Shown piece after piece: positions 1-12,282 of a stretch of 64,000 nucleotides of DNA. The stretch is from Combretum micranthum. Lineage: Eukaryota; Streptophyta; Magnoliopsida; Myrtales; Combretaceae. The position numbers and the translations under genes are program-made. Where the stretch lies: assembly GCA_024138025.1 (NCBI GenBank), contig JAMXBD010000095.1:186001-250000 (forward strand), written 5' to 3'. The stretch's first letter is position 1, and every line of letters starts with the position of its first letter. The notes beneath the pieces are model-generated. The model was not told the DNA's origin. It saw only the letters and a list, made by a program, of their open reading frames with translations, and did not search any database.

Positions 1-47
1 ATGAAGAAATAAAATAAAACAAGTCAAGCAATAACAAGATCACTTGT

Positions 48-2307
48 TGTCACGCCCCGAGGGGTACCCTAAACGTGGCAGTCCGCCGTACACAATACTA
101 AAGCCTAGAATGACTACCTTAGTCACGCAAAGGCTTCCATATCATGTACAAGGCGTACATCACAACCAAGGGGACGCATCGGAGTAGCGCAATTTACATT
201 GATAATAAATAAGTAACAAGGCAAGGAGAATACTTAATGTAAAACATAAGCATATCACAATTCAATTCTTAAGGAATATTCTTCTATTAGCTTCAAATAA
301 ATGTACGTCCCTAATCATATAGGTTAGCAAATATAAAGAACCTTACAAAATTTCTTCATCGTATTCCATATCCTTAATTATCCGTCCATGACTTCCTTAA
401 TGTCATGATCCTCAAACTTAATCCACGAATACACCTGTTTCAACAAAATCTATAGGGGTATAAGCTACAACTAGCTTAGTGAGATATTCCTTTTCATTCG
501 CACCATATTTTCAAACAAGTTTATTTATTTAATCACACATATGCTATGCATACAATGCAACAATCACATGATTACGCGAATATATATAGTCATCCGGAAA
601 CCATATATAGAACGGATTTACCCCTCCGTATCAAAGGTTAGGGAATCGGGGTTGAAGGTCCTCGACCTTCTACTGCTAGTCCCCAGGTCCTCACCCACAG
701 CGTTCGGTTGGCTCGGCTCCGAACCTAGAGTCGCTTTCCCCGAGCGATTTGGATTCTCCAGGAAGGAACATGGCCCGTGGCACCGCACGATCACAGCCAA
801 TCCAACTCCACGCGTAGGAGTAGCAGCCTTCCGAAATAGATGTGACTCGATGGATGCTATGCGTGAACGTTTTATTGTTCTTAGGTCAACCTTATTAAGG
901 TTTATTAGGGGCGATCAATCAATTTAGCAACAATAAACAATCATACAAGTAAGTAAACAAAATTATTTAAACAAGCAGATCGAAGTTGCGATATTCTTAA
1001 TTCTCAATTCACGCATAAACATAGAATCATATACATACGCATAATCCCGAAATCCCCAAATATATTCGTTTTTATCTTTTCTTAGTATACTAATGCTACT
1101 ACATTACAAGCACAAGCAAGGTAACGAAATTAGAAGGAATAACTCACTCGTCCATTTCGCTATCTTCTTAGTCGTAGAAATCCTCGGGTAGGGTATTCTC
1201 GTATCCTTCGTCACCTAGACAAAAGAAATACCCGGGATAAGTCTTTCATGGAATTTCTATTCTTGGATATTCTAAACTTTTCTTAAAATCGCGGTAAAAT
1301 CGTATAAGGAGAAATTCCAACTTAAAATGGCCATAACTTGCTCATTTTAACTCGGAATTTCGCATATGATATACCGTTTTCTACCTATTCGAAAAGTTCT
1401 ATCCATTTCTAAACTTATCTTGGTCATAAAAGGTCATTTGGGTTCCGAAAACGTCAGGTACAGATTTAAAACGAATTTTCTAAACTTTTGCAAAATCCAT
1501 TTTCTAACTCAACTCCATTTTAAAGAAAATCCTTTTGTAACAATATAAATATATATTTGATAAACACTTTTGAATATATAGGTATGCTCACTTTATATGC
1601 AAAAATCCCAATGGTAGTGTCTCAACAATTTATTTCATAAAACAATTCATTTAATCTTTAACTTTGAAATTTTCTTTTCAAGTATTTAAAGAAACTTTAT
1701 ATTTTTACTAGGTTGTTATAAATGAGTATATTCTTATTTTATTTTCTTCATTTCCTTTTCCAAAACAAGTAAATTTTCCTTCTAACCTTAGTTTTTCATA
1801 AATTTCTCTTCTAGTGCTAAAAGATCTATTTTTATCAAAAAGTATATTGGGTCGTTCAAAACCTTTTTATAATTTTGTATTTAGGATGGTTTTAGAAAAT
1901 GAATTTTGTCTTCTTATATTCATTTCTAAAATATAAACTTTTGCTTTCCAAAACTTGTTCTTTCATTTCTTTTGAAAAGAATCATTTTTATAAAATCCAT
2001 TATTATAAATCTTACCTCATTTATATTCCTTTGAAAATTAGTTCCTTCTTTTAGAAATTTGAAAATCATTATTTTTCCTAAGTGGGTTCATAACTTGATG
2101 AGTTGATTTTTGTCTTAACTTTGAAAATTAGTTTGTTCCTTAGTTTAGAAAAGAGTTTAAGTCTTAAACTTTCGATATTAACGATTTATTTTTCTAAAAA
2201 CTTAGATTACCATAAAATACAAGGAAAATATTTATTTATGTTTTCTTGGTAAAACTATCTTTGTTATTTAAGAAAACTTGAGAAAACTTGTATTATTCTA
2301 TTTCTAG
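48..2307 (+). repeat. LTR-like non-coding block, head at 48
   Basis: The sequence begins TGTCACGCCCCGA, the kind of start seen on long plant LTRs. The first ~150 bases match, in reverse complement, the block ending at 25286: both share TACCCTAAAC, a GTACACAAT run and GACTACCTTAGTCAC in the same order. A GC-richer patch at 600-860 and a stretch at 1140-1500 resemble the body of the other LTR-like blocks here. I could not find the 3' end or a target duplication. The AT-rich part from about 1540 to 2307 holds no recognisable gene. Short open frames at 541-927 and 1366-1548 are not supported as genes. Confidence 0.5.
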
Positions 2308-4360
2308 GTTGTTGATAATAACTTCATGTTTTTGTGGTAAATCATATAATTGGAAACTTAGCTTTGAGTTCATTTAGTAAAACAAGATTCTATTTTTAGA
2401 CTAGTTGAGACATTAACATTATGCAAATGCAAGTATCATGAGCATATAAAATAATAAGAACATAAGAAAATACTAAAAAAATTAATGAGCAAGAAAATAA
2501 AATATCAAGCATTGGGAACCTTAGCTTCATCAAGGAATCCCGATCAAGTATTGGAGCCTTAGCTTGGTCAAGGCATCCCGGGACTAAGAATGGACTAGTC
2601 CCGAAAGATTAAAGAAAATAAATGAAAGATTGTTTTGACTTGATATGGACAAGTCTAAGACTAGAAAGACTAGTCTTAATATCAACATAAAATAAATAAA
2701 TTGCATAGCTATAAAATAAATAAATAACAAATGAGCTTATATGCTCTAAATAAATATATATACATAATAACTATATACATATAAGCAAATAATCACAATA
2801 ATAATAACAACATAATAAAATAGGAAGTTTATGTACAAGAACAAAACATGAACATGTTGTTGCTTTTACTACTCATATGAGTTTCAAAACAACACCATAG
2901 TCATGTTAAGTTACATGACATGGATGAATAATAGATGGAAGAAATATTTACCTAAGGTATGTAAGAGGTATGAAGATGGTAGTGAATGTATGGTTATGTG
3001 GTTATGGAGAGATAGTAGTTGTATTACATAAAGAGAGTTTTGGTAGGAGAGATTTTCTTCTTACAAGAAGAGAGTTCTTGTAAGAGTATGGAGAGAGTGT
3101 TTAGAGAGAATTTTTGCATAAATTCTTTACTTGAGAAATGTGAAGAAATGAGAAGGGGAGAGGTGATATTTATAGGAAAAGAGGAGAGGAATTAAGAGTG
3201 ATTTAAATAATTGAAAAAGAAAATAAAAAGAGAGGGAAGAGAGAGAGTGATTGGATGGCAACATGAAGGGGGAGAGAGAAAAGTACAATTATGATTAATT
3301 TTTGTGTAAGAGAAGTGATATTTTGTAAGAAAGGTATGAGTAGATTTTTATGGGAAAAGAAAATGTGAATAGTGTGAATTGTGTCATTTGTAAGAGTGAT
3401 TAGATATAAAGTAGAGAGAGTGAATAGTAATGAATAGTAGAAAAGTACTATGAATAGTAGACTAGACAATTAAAGTACTAGTAATAAAAATACGCGTAAT
3501 AATGCGATATCTGTAATTTTTAGCTACCGAAAAATTCTAAAACTGATATTTCGGGAATCCTTATATTTTTACGAGTCTATTGGTATAAACGGAATATTTT
3601 TAATATTCCGAGCTCGGGACACGCTTTTCGAGAACCGGTCCCGTTTGGGTCCGAAGGTCACTCGAAATTCGCGAATCTGATATTTTTATGTTACCCTACG
3701 TTACGAACTATTCTAGGCCATTAACTTAATTTCGTTTTCTAGGGTTTGAAAACGCGGGATTGCCGGATCTTAAACACTAGGGTTCGTTGTAGGCTTGTTG
3801 ACTTTTAGGGTTCCGTTTTGATTTCCGATTCTGTCGAGATATTCGTAATATCGTATAATTCTTTTGAGTTTTGACCGTTTCGAAATTTATGTTTTATTTT
3901 ATTTTATTTTGATTATTTAATAGTTTTTAGTTCGGAATCGTTTAACCGAGTCTAGGTTATGAGTTGACTCAGTTTGACTTTTGGTGAGAATTTGGATTTT
4001 GTGATTCTAAAATTTTACTGAAGGATTTAGATTTTATCATCTCGTTGTTAAGCGGTACTTAGATCTATCGTTTCGATTCGCGTTTTAGGAATTGGCTAGA
4101 TTATTTAATCGACGTACGGACGTTGATTATATCGTAATTGACTTTATATTTCGTTTCAAGGTTCTCGTTTTCTCAAGATTGAGAAAACTCGTTTTTGTTC
4201 TTATTTGGAATTAAGTTTTAACTTGGTTCGATTTTTAGGGTTTCGTTTCCAATGTTTTGACTCGGTCTAGAATTTGGTCTTTATCTTGAGTCGATTTTCG
4301 GGATTTAATTTTTGATGCTTAAACTTCTATGATTATTAAATATTCAGGGTTTACAGTTGT
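2308..4360 (-). mobile_element. Solo LTR, 2,043 bp, target duplication GTTGT
   Basis: The LTR lies at 2313-4355 on the minus strand, reads TGTAAACCC to TTATCA, and is flanked by GTTGT at 2308-2312 and 4356-4360. Its middle (3500-3800) matches the reverse complement of 57860-58200, sharing GATATTT and TTACGAGTCTA blocks, so the two belong to one family. A minus-strand TATA box lies inside. Two ~45-bp sub-repeats at about 2514-2585 resemble repeats at 19150-19345. No internal coding region or second LTR is present, hence solo LTR. A second GTTGT followed by TG at 2856 is a rival left edge, but the shared sub-repeats favour 2313. Confidence 0.65.
3166..3174 (-). promoter_or_regulatory. LTR TATA box
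   Basis: TATAAATAT on the minus strand, followed downstream by a pyrimidine-rich CTCTCCCC leader. This is the usual layout of an LTR promoter. A matching TATA/pyrimidine arrangement sits at 18480. Confidence 0.55.
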
Positions 4361-5800
4361 AGCTATGGATGATTCAAAGAGGAATTGTTGAGCAAAGAAC
4401 ATAGACTCAATTGCAATGTAAATCCCACCTATGGTCGAATGCGATCAAGATTTAATGCGCTTCACATATTCAACCACAGTGTGTGAACCGTGCCTGTGAT
4501 TGACTCTATAGATCAACTCTTGACACCCATCGAAAATTTGATTTGATTAATTTATTTCAAATTTGCCACATTAGCATGTCACTCAATTTAAATAGCTTTA
4601 GTTTAATGAATTACACACATTTTAGTGATAACTTATACTTACAATTTTAGATATTTTATATCATAACTAACTTTAGAGAAAGTTATAGTAAGAGAAACTC
4701 CCTCTTTTGCTAGGGCTTGGAGGTTTTGGATCAATTGAAGAGCTAAGTCAAGCTTATCTTGCAAGGATTTCGATAGGCATTTTCTATCATAATTCTTCGT
4801 TGTTTCTTTGAATTCATGCTTAATTGGATATATTTTATGGAGAAATCACTAAATTTACTTAGATTTTGTGGATCCAAACTTGATTCATGTGATTTCACTT
4901 ATGCTTTTATTGAAATATTGTTGAATTTTTTAAATTAATGGCTTGAGTTGCATTTTCTTCAATTTTATATGTGCATTGTATGAATTCATGTATGATTTCA
5001 ATTGAATAGATCGGGATATCATTCATTTTAATAGATGCTAATTAAGATGATTGCTCATAATATCTAGAGATAAAGTAGTAAAATCCTTTTGTCACTTGAT
5101 TAGTTCTCATGAAATGTGATTGTTAATTGAAGGATTCTTGACCTTAATATAAATCTAAGTTGCTAATGGCTAAAAAGAGATTTCGGTTATTAAACCTAGG
5201 TTTCGAAGTTAATGATCTTGAGGGAGACTTTAACATACTTTTGTGAATTCGGTAATTCAAGATGTTCAACAATGATCTCTTTAAGATTTTGTATGAAATC
5301 GCATGATAAAGATTTGGTGAAGCAAAATCTAAGCCACTCTTTGTAATTTGGACTTCTTCTTTTCTAATTTGATTTGAAACTTACATATAAGTAATTAGTT
5401 TGTTAATATCATGTCCATAAAAATCTGTAAATCTTTAGGCTGGACAATAGACGAAAGTTAGTGTGGTAGGTATTAACGATCCCTTGGAACGATCTAATTG
5501 TATGCTACTTCGGTAGGTGTGCTTGCTTATAGAGTTATGACCGAAACTACTTAGGACTTTTAGCTTTTAAAACTTTTTAAAACTTCACTTCGCATACGAA
5601 AAGGCTTTATGGAGCTAAATGGTTTAACTTAAAAAGATATAAGTAGATTGTCCTAAAAATTCAACCCATTTAATATGTAGGTTATTTTGACCCTCTCGAT
5701 GATTAAAGTGGATTAGTCCAGCAAGTCAAGTTGGCCCGCAAAGTTAAAAACAAAAATAAATAAGTAAAGTTCTACTAAGCCACATAAGTATTGAATTTAG
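4361..5800. other. Non-coding retroelement-like leader, no gene seen
   Basis: No open frame of use. The stretch 4680-5560 (TAGGGCTTGGAGG, AGGATTTCGATAGG, then ACGATCCCTTGGAACGATC and a CTACTTCGGTAGG motif) is laid out like the R-U5 and leader of a plant LTR retrotransposon, possibly Athila-like. I see no paired LTR, primer site or coding region, so this is an inference from style only. Confidence 0.3.
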
Positions 5801-6254
5801 AAAAAAAACCTAACTAAATTTAAACTTAAAGGAATAAGACAATGACGCATTAAAACCTTGATTTCTCTCTAATGAACAAGATTTGTTGATGTTATTTTTT
5901 TTGGGTGGACTCTGTAAACTAATAAAATCAATATTATTATTAATTGGTTTTCACATCAGCTTGCTGAATATATATACATACATATGTGTGGATTTGAGGC
6001 CATATATATTACTCGTTTTCGATGATAGCTACTTGCGAAACTTAAGGTTTTCTAATCTTTGCTTATGTCAACTATAAAAGAACATCTCCTTTAGTTTTTT
6101 TTTTCCTGGTGTAGAACTACAAATAATATTCAAAAGAAAGTTCCAATACAAAACATAAAAAATCATCCTCCATAAAGGTGATCATAAAAGACACTGGGTT
6201 AATTAGCCATCATTATTGATTTTTCAATTCGATTTACTTCTGACGTTTTTTTTT

Positions 6255-7440
6255 CTAGTTTGCGATGTTCCTTCTCTTTTTTGTTTCAATCTCTTTATCT
6301 TTCAATTCATTGATTTTACGTAGCAACTTTACTTTATCATGATCTACCATGCTTAATTCTTGTATCTCAAGAATGAATTCATCCATTTTCTCATGCTTTT
6401 AACCTTTTCTTTTCCTTTTCTCTTTGTTGTCACTCTACTAAGTGGACGATCTGCCTCACTTACCTCATTATTTGTTCATACATCTTTGTTTAATGATGAG
6501 CTGGTATATACTCTAGACCTATTGATCTTGGAATGTTTACTTGTATTATCTTCGGCATTTTCGAACTCAGATATCCATTTGGGTTCATTACGCAATATAA
6601 CCCAACAATGCTCAATAGTACATAATTTATTCTCATTTTGTCTAAACAAATCATGAGCATCTTTTTATATGATCATGTTCATTTTCTCCACTTTGTCCAT
6701 GCCATTTTATTTGATTGTATTAAGTTTCAAATTTCATGACAAGTTTTGGGATTTTTGACACCAAATTTTATATTGTTGCCATGTTCGTCTCAATGGATTT
6801 TTTCTCCTTCTTATATGATTGTCCTTTCTCAAAATCTTCATTGATACGTTGCCAAAATGTCTGTCATGGTTGTTGTTTCCAACAATTGGATCTTTACTAA
6901 CTGTCAATCATGCGTAAAGTAAAAGCTTATCATCATTTGCTCTAATTTTTTCCTACAGCTTGATTACCCTTATTTTCATTATCATCCTCATCTTCTATTT
7001 TTTTTTTGTGTAAAATATTGTGGATATTGTGAGTTTATACTAATTGGTGTTTTTGGTAATGATCTAAATTTTGTTGGGATGGAGAATTTCCCATCGAAAT
7101 GTATGATTGAAAGTTTTCAAGTGAAAACTTAGGAATATATTGAAAATATGACGTTGTCCTTCTTCTGGGATTATGACTAAATTTGTGGGCTTTGGCTCAT
7201 AATTAGAAAATTTGGAGGACAATGCAAATTAAGGAGACCTTGGGAAAATACATCGAATGGAAGGTGTGATCAGGCTTGTGAAATATGTGTCATTTGAAAA
7301 TTTTGTGAGTTTGGTGAATCATCAACATGTGACAAATTTTGAGAATTATTTGAGTCTATGTATAAGCACAATTTGTGAATGGGAAGATTTTTGGAATTGT
7401 AAGAAATTGTAGTGAATTCTTAATAGTAAAAAACTTGTAA
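6255..7440 (-). pseudogene. Decayed Myb/SANT-like plus NAM-associated protein gene
   Basis: Read on the minus strand, the upstream half (about 6800-6975) gives SKDPIVGNNNHDRHFWQRI, typical of the plant Myb/SANT-like domain found in Harbinger-associated and 'glutathione S-transferase T3-like' proteins. Next comes a YNQIKWHGQSGENEHDHIK stretch, and after it (6545-6658) LFRQNENK..IEHCWVILRNEPKW, the start of the NAM-associated C-terminal domain. A basic patch and a charged coiled coil end at a stop at 6255-6257. A serine/asparagine-rich N-terminus may extend to about 7440. At least four in-frame stops and a frameshift near 6660 show that it is dead. Such genes occur in many copies in plants and may have spread with PIF/Harbinger elements; no terminal repeats were seen here. 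Confidence 0.7.
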
Positions 7441-8153
7441 ATTTTGATATATTGATAAATTAAGAAATAAAAAAAAATCAGCTATTGCAATAGCAAAAAC
7501 GGCAAAATTTTCATTTTGGCTAGAACTGTCATATATTATTATAAGTAGAATGTCCATATTTTTTATTTTGTTCTAATAGCCTTTTTTTTTATTAAAATGC
7601 ATTTTGAGGGTCCCATAATCTGACAAAGCTAGAAAAAATTAAGTAGAAATGAGTTACTCCATAGAGTAATGGTGCTTCATCAAGCACCTCAATTATCAGT
7701 TAGCAACACCAGGTGGCTATCATTCCGATGAATATTAGAGCTAAGTACTTCTGATAAAACTAGTCTAATAGCTTTGTCCAAAATTTTATGAAATTACCAC
7801 ATTTACACTCGGATAGGGATTCAAGTGTAATTCCATAATGCTACTTAAGGTTTGGCTTGCTTGTGTAATTAAATAAAATTATGGTTTCCAACTAGTAAAG
7901 AAAAAAAAAAAAGAAATTTCAGGCATATATTAGACAACAAAAAAATCTATGGACAACAGCTATGGAATTGAAAAATTTAGCAACCACTAAAATAAGGTTA
8001 AGTTAAGATAAATACATATGGATCTATGCTTGAGAATAAATAAACAAATGATTGAAGGAGTACTTTGGGCCACTCAAGATGGATATTTGGTTTTCCTCAC
8101 AAAATAGAAAAATAGAGATCCTATCAGCCCAATCATGGGAAGTTTCATAGTGC
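7441..8153. other. No gene; short hairpins
   Basis: AT-rich sequence with no supported gene. Around 7650-7690 a near-perfect palindrome (TTACTCCATAGAGTAA) is followed directly by GGTGCTTCATCAAGCACC, a 7-bp stem with a 4-base loop. I do not recognise the element. Confidence 0.4.
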
Positions 8154-8542
8154 AATTCTTTTAGAAAGATTTCAAACCTTAAGTTATTTTATTATAAATA
8201 TGCTGCATATATGGACAAGTTTTTGCAACAATAGCAAGTATCAATTTAAGTTCAATACAACAAAAATGGTTTTCTATTGCATTTTTAAACGTGGCTATGT
8301 ACATTTAACATAGCCATATACAAATCTGTTGTGTTTTAATAAACATGGTTAATAACATTGCAAAAGGTGTCGTGGATTGATTTGACTACGTTTAAAAAAT
8401 AGACATAACCTAAAAAGCTTAAGCCACCAATTGTATTATAATGTGTCACATTTAAAAGTGACCAATCATAAGTTATAGGCCACACATAAGTGTAGCTAAT
8501 TGTAATTGTAATGTATTATCCCAATTGTAAAAAATTGCAAAA
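8154..8542. repeat. Direct repeat copy 1 (~390 bp)
   Basis: Closely matches 9278-9674 along its whole length, with scattered substitutions and small indels. It includes an internal palindrome around GTGGCTA...TAGCCA and the sequence ACAACAAAAATGG, which in the other copy reads like a CACTA terminus. Function unknown; probably a transposon fragment. Confidence 0.8.
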
Positions 8543-9277
8543 TTTTTCTTATAAACTTTGCTTTTATCATAAGTTTTGTCGATATTTTTGAGACTTTTAG
8601 TTATGATGGCTTTGGTTTATGCCATTAAGATGCTTATCTTAAAATAGTTTGTTTTTATGAGATAACTTAAACATGTACCCTTTTATGTGAGTATTGGAGT
8701 TTATTATAATTGTTTATACTTGCAGATTAAATTGATAGCCTTAGCGTATTCTTATGAAGAAAAAAACATGTGGCGGGTTGTAATGTCTTTATTTTAGGGC
8801 ATTACATACTACTAATGTCAAAATATGCTGTTAGGAAAAAGTTCTCGATAGAGACAAACTTATTTTTAAAAATTAGAAAATTTTTATTTTTTTAATTTAA
8901 TAGTAAAGTCTTTTAATTTTTCCTATTTTATGTTTTTAAGGATATTAAATAAAAGCATATCAATGATAAAAAAGAACAAAAAGTAAAAATAATTTGAAGC
9001 GGCAGTATTCTTTTAGGAAAAGGGATAATGGACAAGGGCGGACCATGTCAAACTGCTTTTTCCTGTTCTACACTTCATGCAAAAGTTCGTTATTTGAGTG
9101 TTGACGTACGCATGTTTTCTCCTTTTGTTGCAACGTAATCTCAGTATACGTCGTTACAAGTCATCCGGTAAAACCAAAATTGAAAATTCACGAGTAAATA
9201 GCAAAAAAAGAAAAAAAAGTATTTTAAGTCATAGGGACTTGGCGAACAAGATAATGATAACCTTAACCTTAACCTGT
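8543..9277. other. Spacer between duplicated copies, no gene seen
   Basis: AT-rich spacer. A small frame running from 9098 into the second repeat copy lacks any family features. Near 9260 a short CCTTAA run is too brief to be telomeric. Confidence 0.4.
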
Positions 9278-9674
9278 AATTCTTTTAGAAAGATTTCAAA
9301 CCTTAAGTTATTTTATTATAATATGCTGCTTGCATATATGGACAAGTTTTTGCAACAATAGCAAGTATCAACTTAAGTTCACTATAACAAAAATGGTTTT
9401 CTATTGCATTTTTTAAACGTGGCTATATGTACATTTAACATAGCCATATACAAATCTGTTGCGTTTTAATAAACATGGCTAATAGACATTGCAAAAGGTA
9501 TGTCGTGGATTGATTTGATCACGTTTAAAAAATAGACACTGCCTAAAAAGCTTAAGCCACCAATTGTATTATAATATGTCACATTTAAATGTGACCAATC
9601 ATAAGTTATAAGCCACACATAAGTGTAGCTAATTATAATTGTAATGTATTATCCCATTGTAAAAATATTGCAAA
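9278..9674. repeat. Direct repeat copy 2, with a CACTA-like terminus
   Basis: Partner of 8154-8542, 1,124 bp downstream. At 9380 it reads CACTATAACAAAAATGG, close to the CACTACAAGAAA start of plant CACTA/MITE elements and to the ends at 31081 and 36381. TAGTG occurs at 9675-9679, but the two ends pair poorly. Homology between the copies also extends ~100 bp upstream of 9380, so the duplication is not simply one element inserted twice. Confidence 0.7.
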
Positions 9675-9679
9675 TAGTG

Positions 9680-10830
9680 CTAATTAGCCACATTTAAGTA
9701 TTACTATTATACCAAATTCATAGTATTTATTATAACACAAAGTTCATACATATTGTTATGCTTTAAATAGTGTTAAAATTTTAAGAATTTGTTGGTAATG
9801 AAAATGATTTTTTTATTTTTGTCTTAGCTTTAAAAAAAAAAAAAAAGAAAAGAAAAGAAAGGAAAATTGAAGAATATATAAAAAAAGAAAATGAAAAGAA
9901 AACAGTGTAAAGCTTTTGACAGATCTTAAGAATATTGGTGTTTCAATCTTAAATCCAACTTGAGTTGCGTTTGAGTTTGAACTCAATACTTCATTATATT
10001 ATGTTAACTCAATTCATTCACAAACCTAATCTTGAAGACATATCCTTTATGTTAAAATGATACTCATGCAATAGTTGCAACTTTTCTACATCATATAATA
10101 TATAATAAGCACCAGCCTCAGCATATGATATGATATTGCATTAATGTTTCATGATTTGAATATTACCATAAGGTCTGGGTTCATTTGCTTAAAACAACAT
10201 CAAATCCATTATAATATCTTTATTAATACAAAAACATATGATAGAAAATATAATATGACAAAATAAGCCAATCTTAAAATAATTTAGATTTGAAAGTTGT
10301 CAATCTTTTTCAATGACAAATGAGATTAAGCCTTAAGCATTTGATAAGTTAAGTATATTATATTATATTATATTTACTATCATTAATTAAGATTTTTCAT
10401 AGGATGGGCATATATAGTGTCTTAGAACTTGAGCTGTATATATTTTAAAGTATAGGTTTCAACTGAGTACATGATATGTAGAGATAAAATATTATATATC
10501 TTAGTATTTGAAAATAGAGTCCAAAAAGGTAAAATGAGAACTTACAGTATAATATTAAATATCCATTCCAATTTATCAAATTCACATGGTAGTGTAGGTT
10601 CTAAATTTTAGTAGCACTACTAATTCACCGTGTTATATATATATATATATATATACATATATATATAATATTTAAGGTAGAGTCGATATTTTGGTGTCCT
10701 AGATCCTTTTATATTATTTCTATAATATTTTACAAAACAAATCTTAAAGTTAATTAATAATTTTTATAAGGACATCTTTAATTTTGTTCATAGCAAATTT
10801 TGGTATGCTATAAATCTTTTTAAATTGCGA
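9680..10830. other. AT-rich, no gene; TA microsatellite
   Basis: No gene recognised. A (TA)n run occupies about 10634-10668. An A-rich run near 9830-9870 is low-complexity. Confidence 0.5.
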
Positions 10831-12282
10831 TCCACACTCCACTTTGAGCTAGTCGGGCTTGCAAGGCTAGTATTATGTAGGCCTATAAGACAAAAACCAA
10901 TTAATAGGTGCATAGGCTTAAATCAGCACCGCCACTCAAATGCTGAAGTCAATAGGTGGTGTAGATGCGTAATAGCAAGATACTAAGTAAGAGTAGAGAG
11001 AATGAACTAGAATCCCGGTTAGTCAAACTTTGCTTATGTTGTGCAACACCTATTCTTGACTAAGAAGGTGAATCTTCAACATATCCAAGTTAGAGGTGGG
11101 CAAGTGGGTTAAACAGGCCAACCCGGGCCGGCCCACTTTGGCCCGTGGGTTAAACGAGCTAAAAAATTTTGGCCCACTTTAAAACGGGCCAAATTGTCTG
11201 ACCCTAACCCAACCCACTTTAGCCCGTGGGTTAAACGGGCCAACCCACTTTTTGACCCTTTTAACCCACTACATATTTTGTGAGTTAAATGGGCCAAGTT
11301 GACCCATTAACTTATTATACTAATTAAATAAGAATATATAATAAAAAAGAGAGTTTTAAAGGTTATACATTAATGATTAATTTCATTATTATTTTAATTA
11401 ATTTTTATATGAAAATAAGTTTCTAAAATAACTTATTAGATAATATATTTCGTTTAAAACAATAATAATATATTTTATAAAATTTTATGGTGTATGTGCA
11501 TCAATATTGTCATTCTTTGTTATAATTAACACATAAATTTTATCCCAAGTATTAAAAATCTCAAGAATAACATTCATTAATACATATTTACCCTATAATT
11601 ATTTATTTTATTTTTATAAAAGTGGGTTGGGTAAAATTAACCCACTTTTAAACGGGCCAAAAAAAGCTGGCCCTAACCCGTTTTTAAGGTGGGTTAAACG
11701 GGCTGGCCCGCGGACCATAGCCCATTTGTCCAGCTCTAATCCAAGTTCCTTTGGTAAATTTAAGATAGTGCCCTTAACCTATTTTAGATAAATACTAACT
11801 AATCATTCAGGGAATCCTTTTGGAAGTGTCTCCCCGTTTAGGAATGTGAAGGACTCCCTTCTTTTATGGCAATTAAGAGGTCTAATTAGGCATTTTGCCT
11901 TTCTAGGCAATTGAGGTTGCACCCTTATAGAAGCCTTATCACATCGTTAGGCCCATTATCTTCTGGGTTAGGGAGGTAAGCCTATATGGTTATGAGGCCA
12001 GATTGGGCCAAAAGGGTCTTTGACCAAAAATAGCCATTAGAAATTGTCTCGCAACTCAATGTAAGTGTATGTAGGAGGGAGTATGAAGTAGGTGGCCAAC
12101 TTATCTAGTGTTGTATTGATGGATGTCATCATTTGGGTGAGCTAGATGACTGTTAGTGCCAAGCTGATTTTTTGATTAGATGGATAACCAGACGGGGTAT
12201 AATGGTTGATGCACGTATTGTTGGGGGGAACCAAAGGTGCTTCTAGGAAACCTGAGCTAGGGACCTTTGTGCATGGTGTTGT
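10831..12282 (-). other. Possible LTR/gag remnant hosting a hAT element
   Basis: On the minus strand, 10900-11080 contains GACTTCAGCATTTGAGTGGCGG, resembling the U5 part of many Ty3/gypsy LTRs. Minus-strand 11840-12280 is proline-rich with a MTQMMTS-like stretch that could be a gag N-terminus. Stops are frequent, and no primer site or second LTR was found. The hAT element at 11091 splits this sequence. Weak assignment. Confidence 0.3.
11083..11746. mobile_element. hAT-type MITE, 648 bp, 8-bp target duplication
   Basis: The element spans 11091-11738. It starts TAGAGGTGGGCAAGTGGG and ends with CCCATTTGTCCAGCTCTA, giving imperfect terminal inverted repeats. ATCCAAGT stands exactly at 11083-11090 and 11739-11746; an 8-bp duplication is the hAT hallmark. 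Inside are many copies of a GGGTTAAACGGGCC motif in both orientations near both ends. No transposase frame: it is non-autonomous. The 62-codon minus frame at 11109-11297 is only translated repeat. Confidence 0.9.

Noticed and set aside
541..927. 128-codon plus-strand frame
   Set aside because: Lies in the GC-richer patch of an LTR-like block; no domain, and an opposing frame exists at 618-800.
2856..2862. Alternative left edge of the minus solo LTR (GTTGT then TG)
   Set aside because: Would exclude the sub-repeats that stay linked to the promoter module in the related LTR at 18360; 2313 fits better, though not proven.
9255..9275. Telomere-like CCTTAA run
   Set aside because: Only about two and a half units, and not the plant TTTAGGG repeat.
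11109..11297. 62-codon minus-strand frame with repeated LARLTHG text
   Set aside because: Translation of the internal repeats of the hAT MITE, not a protein gene.
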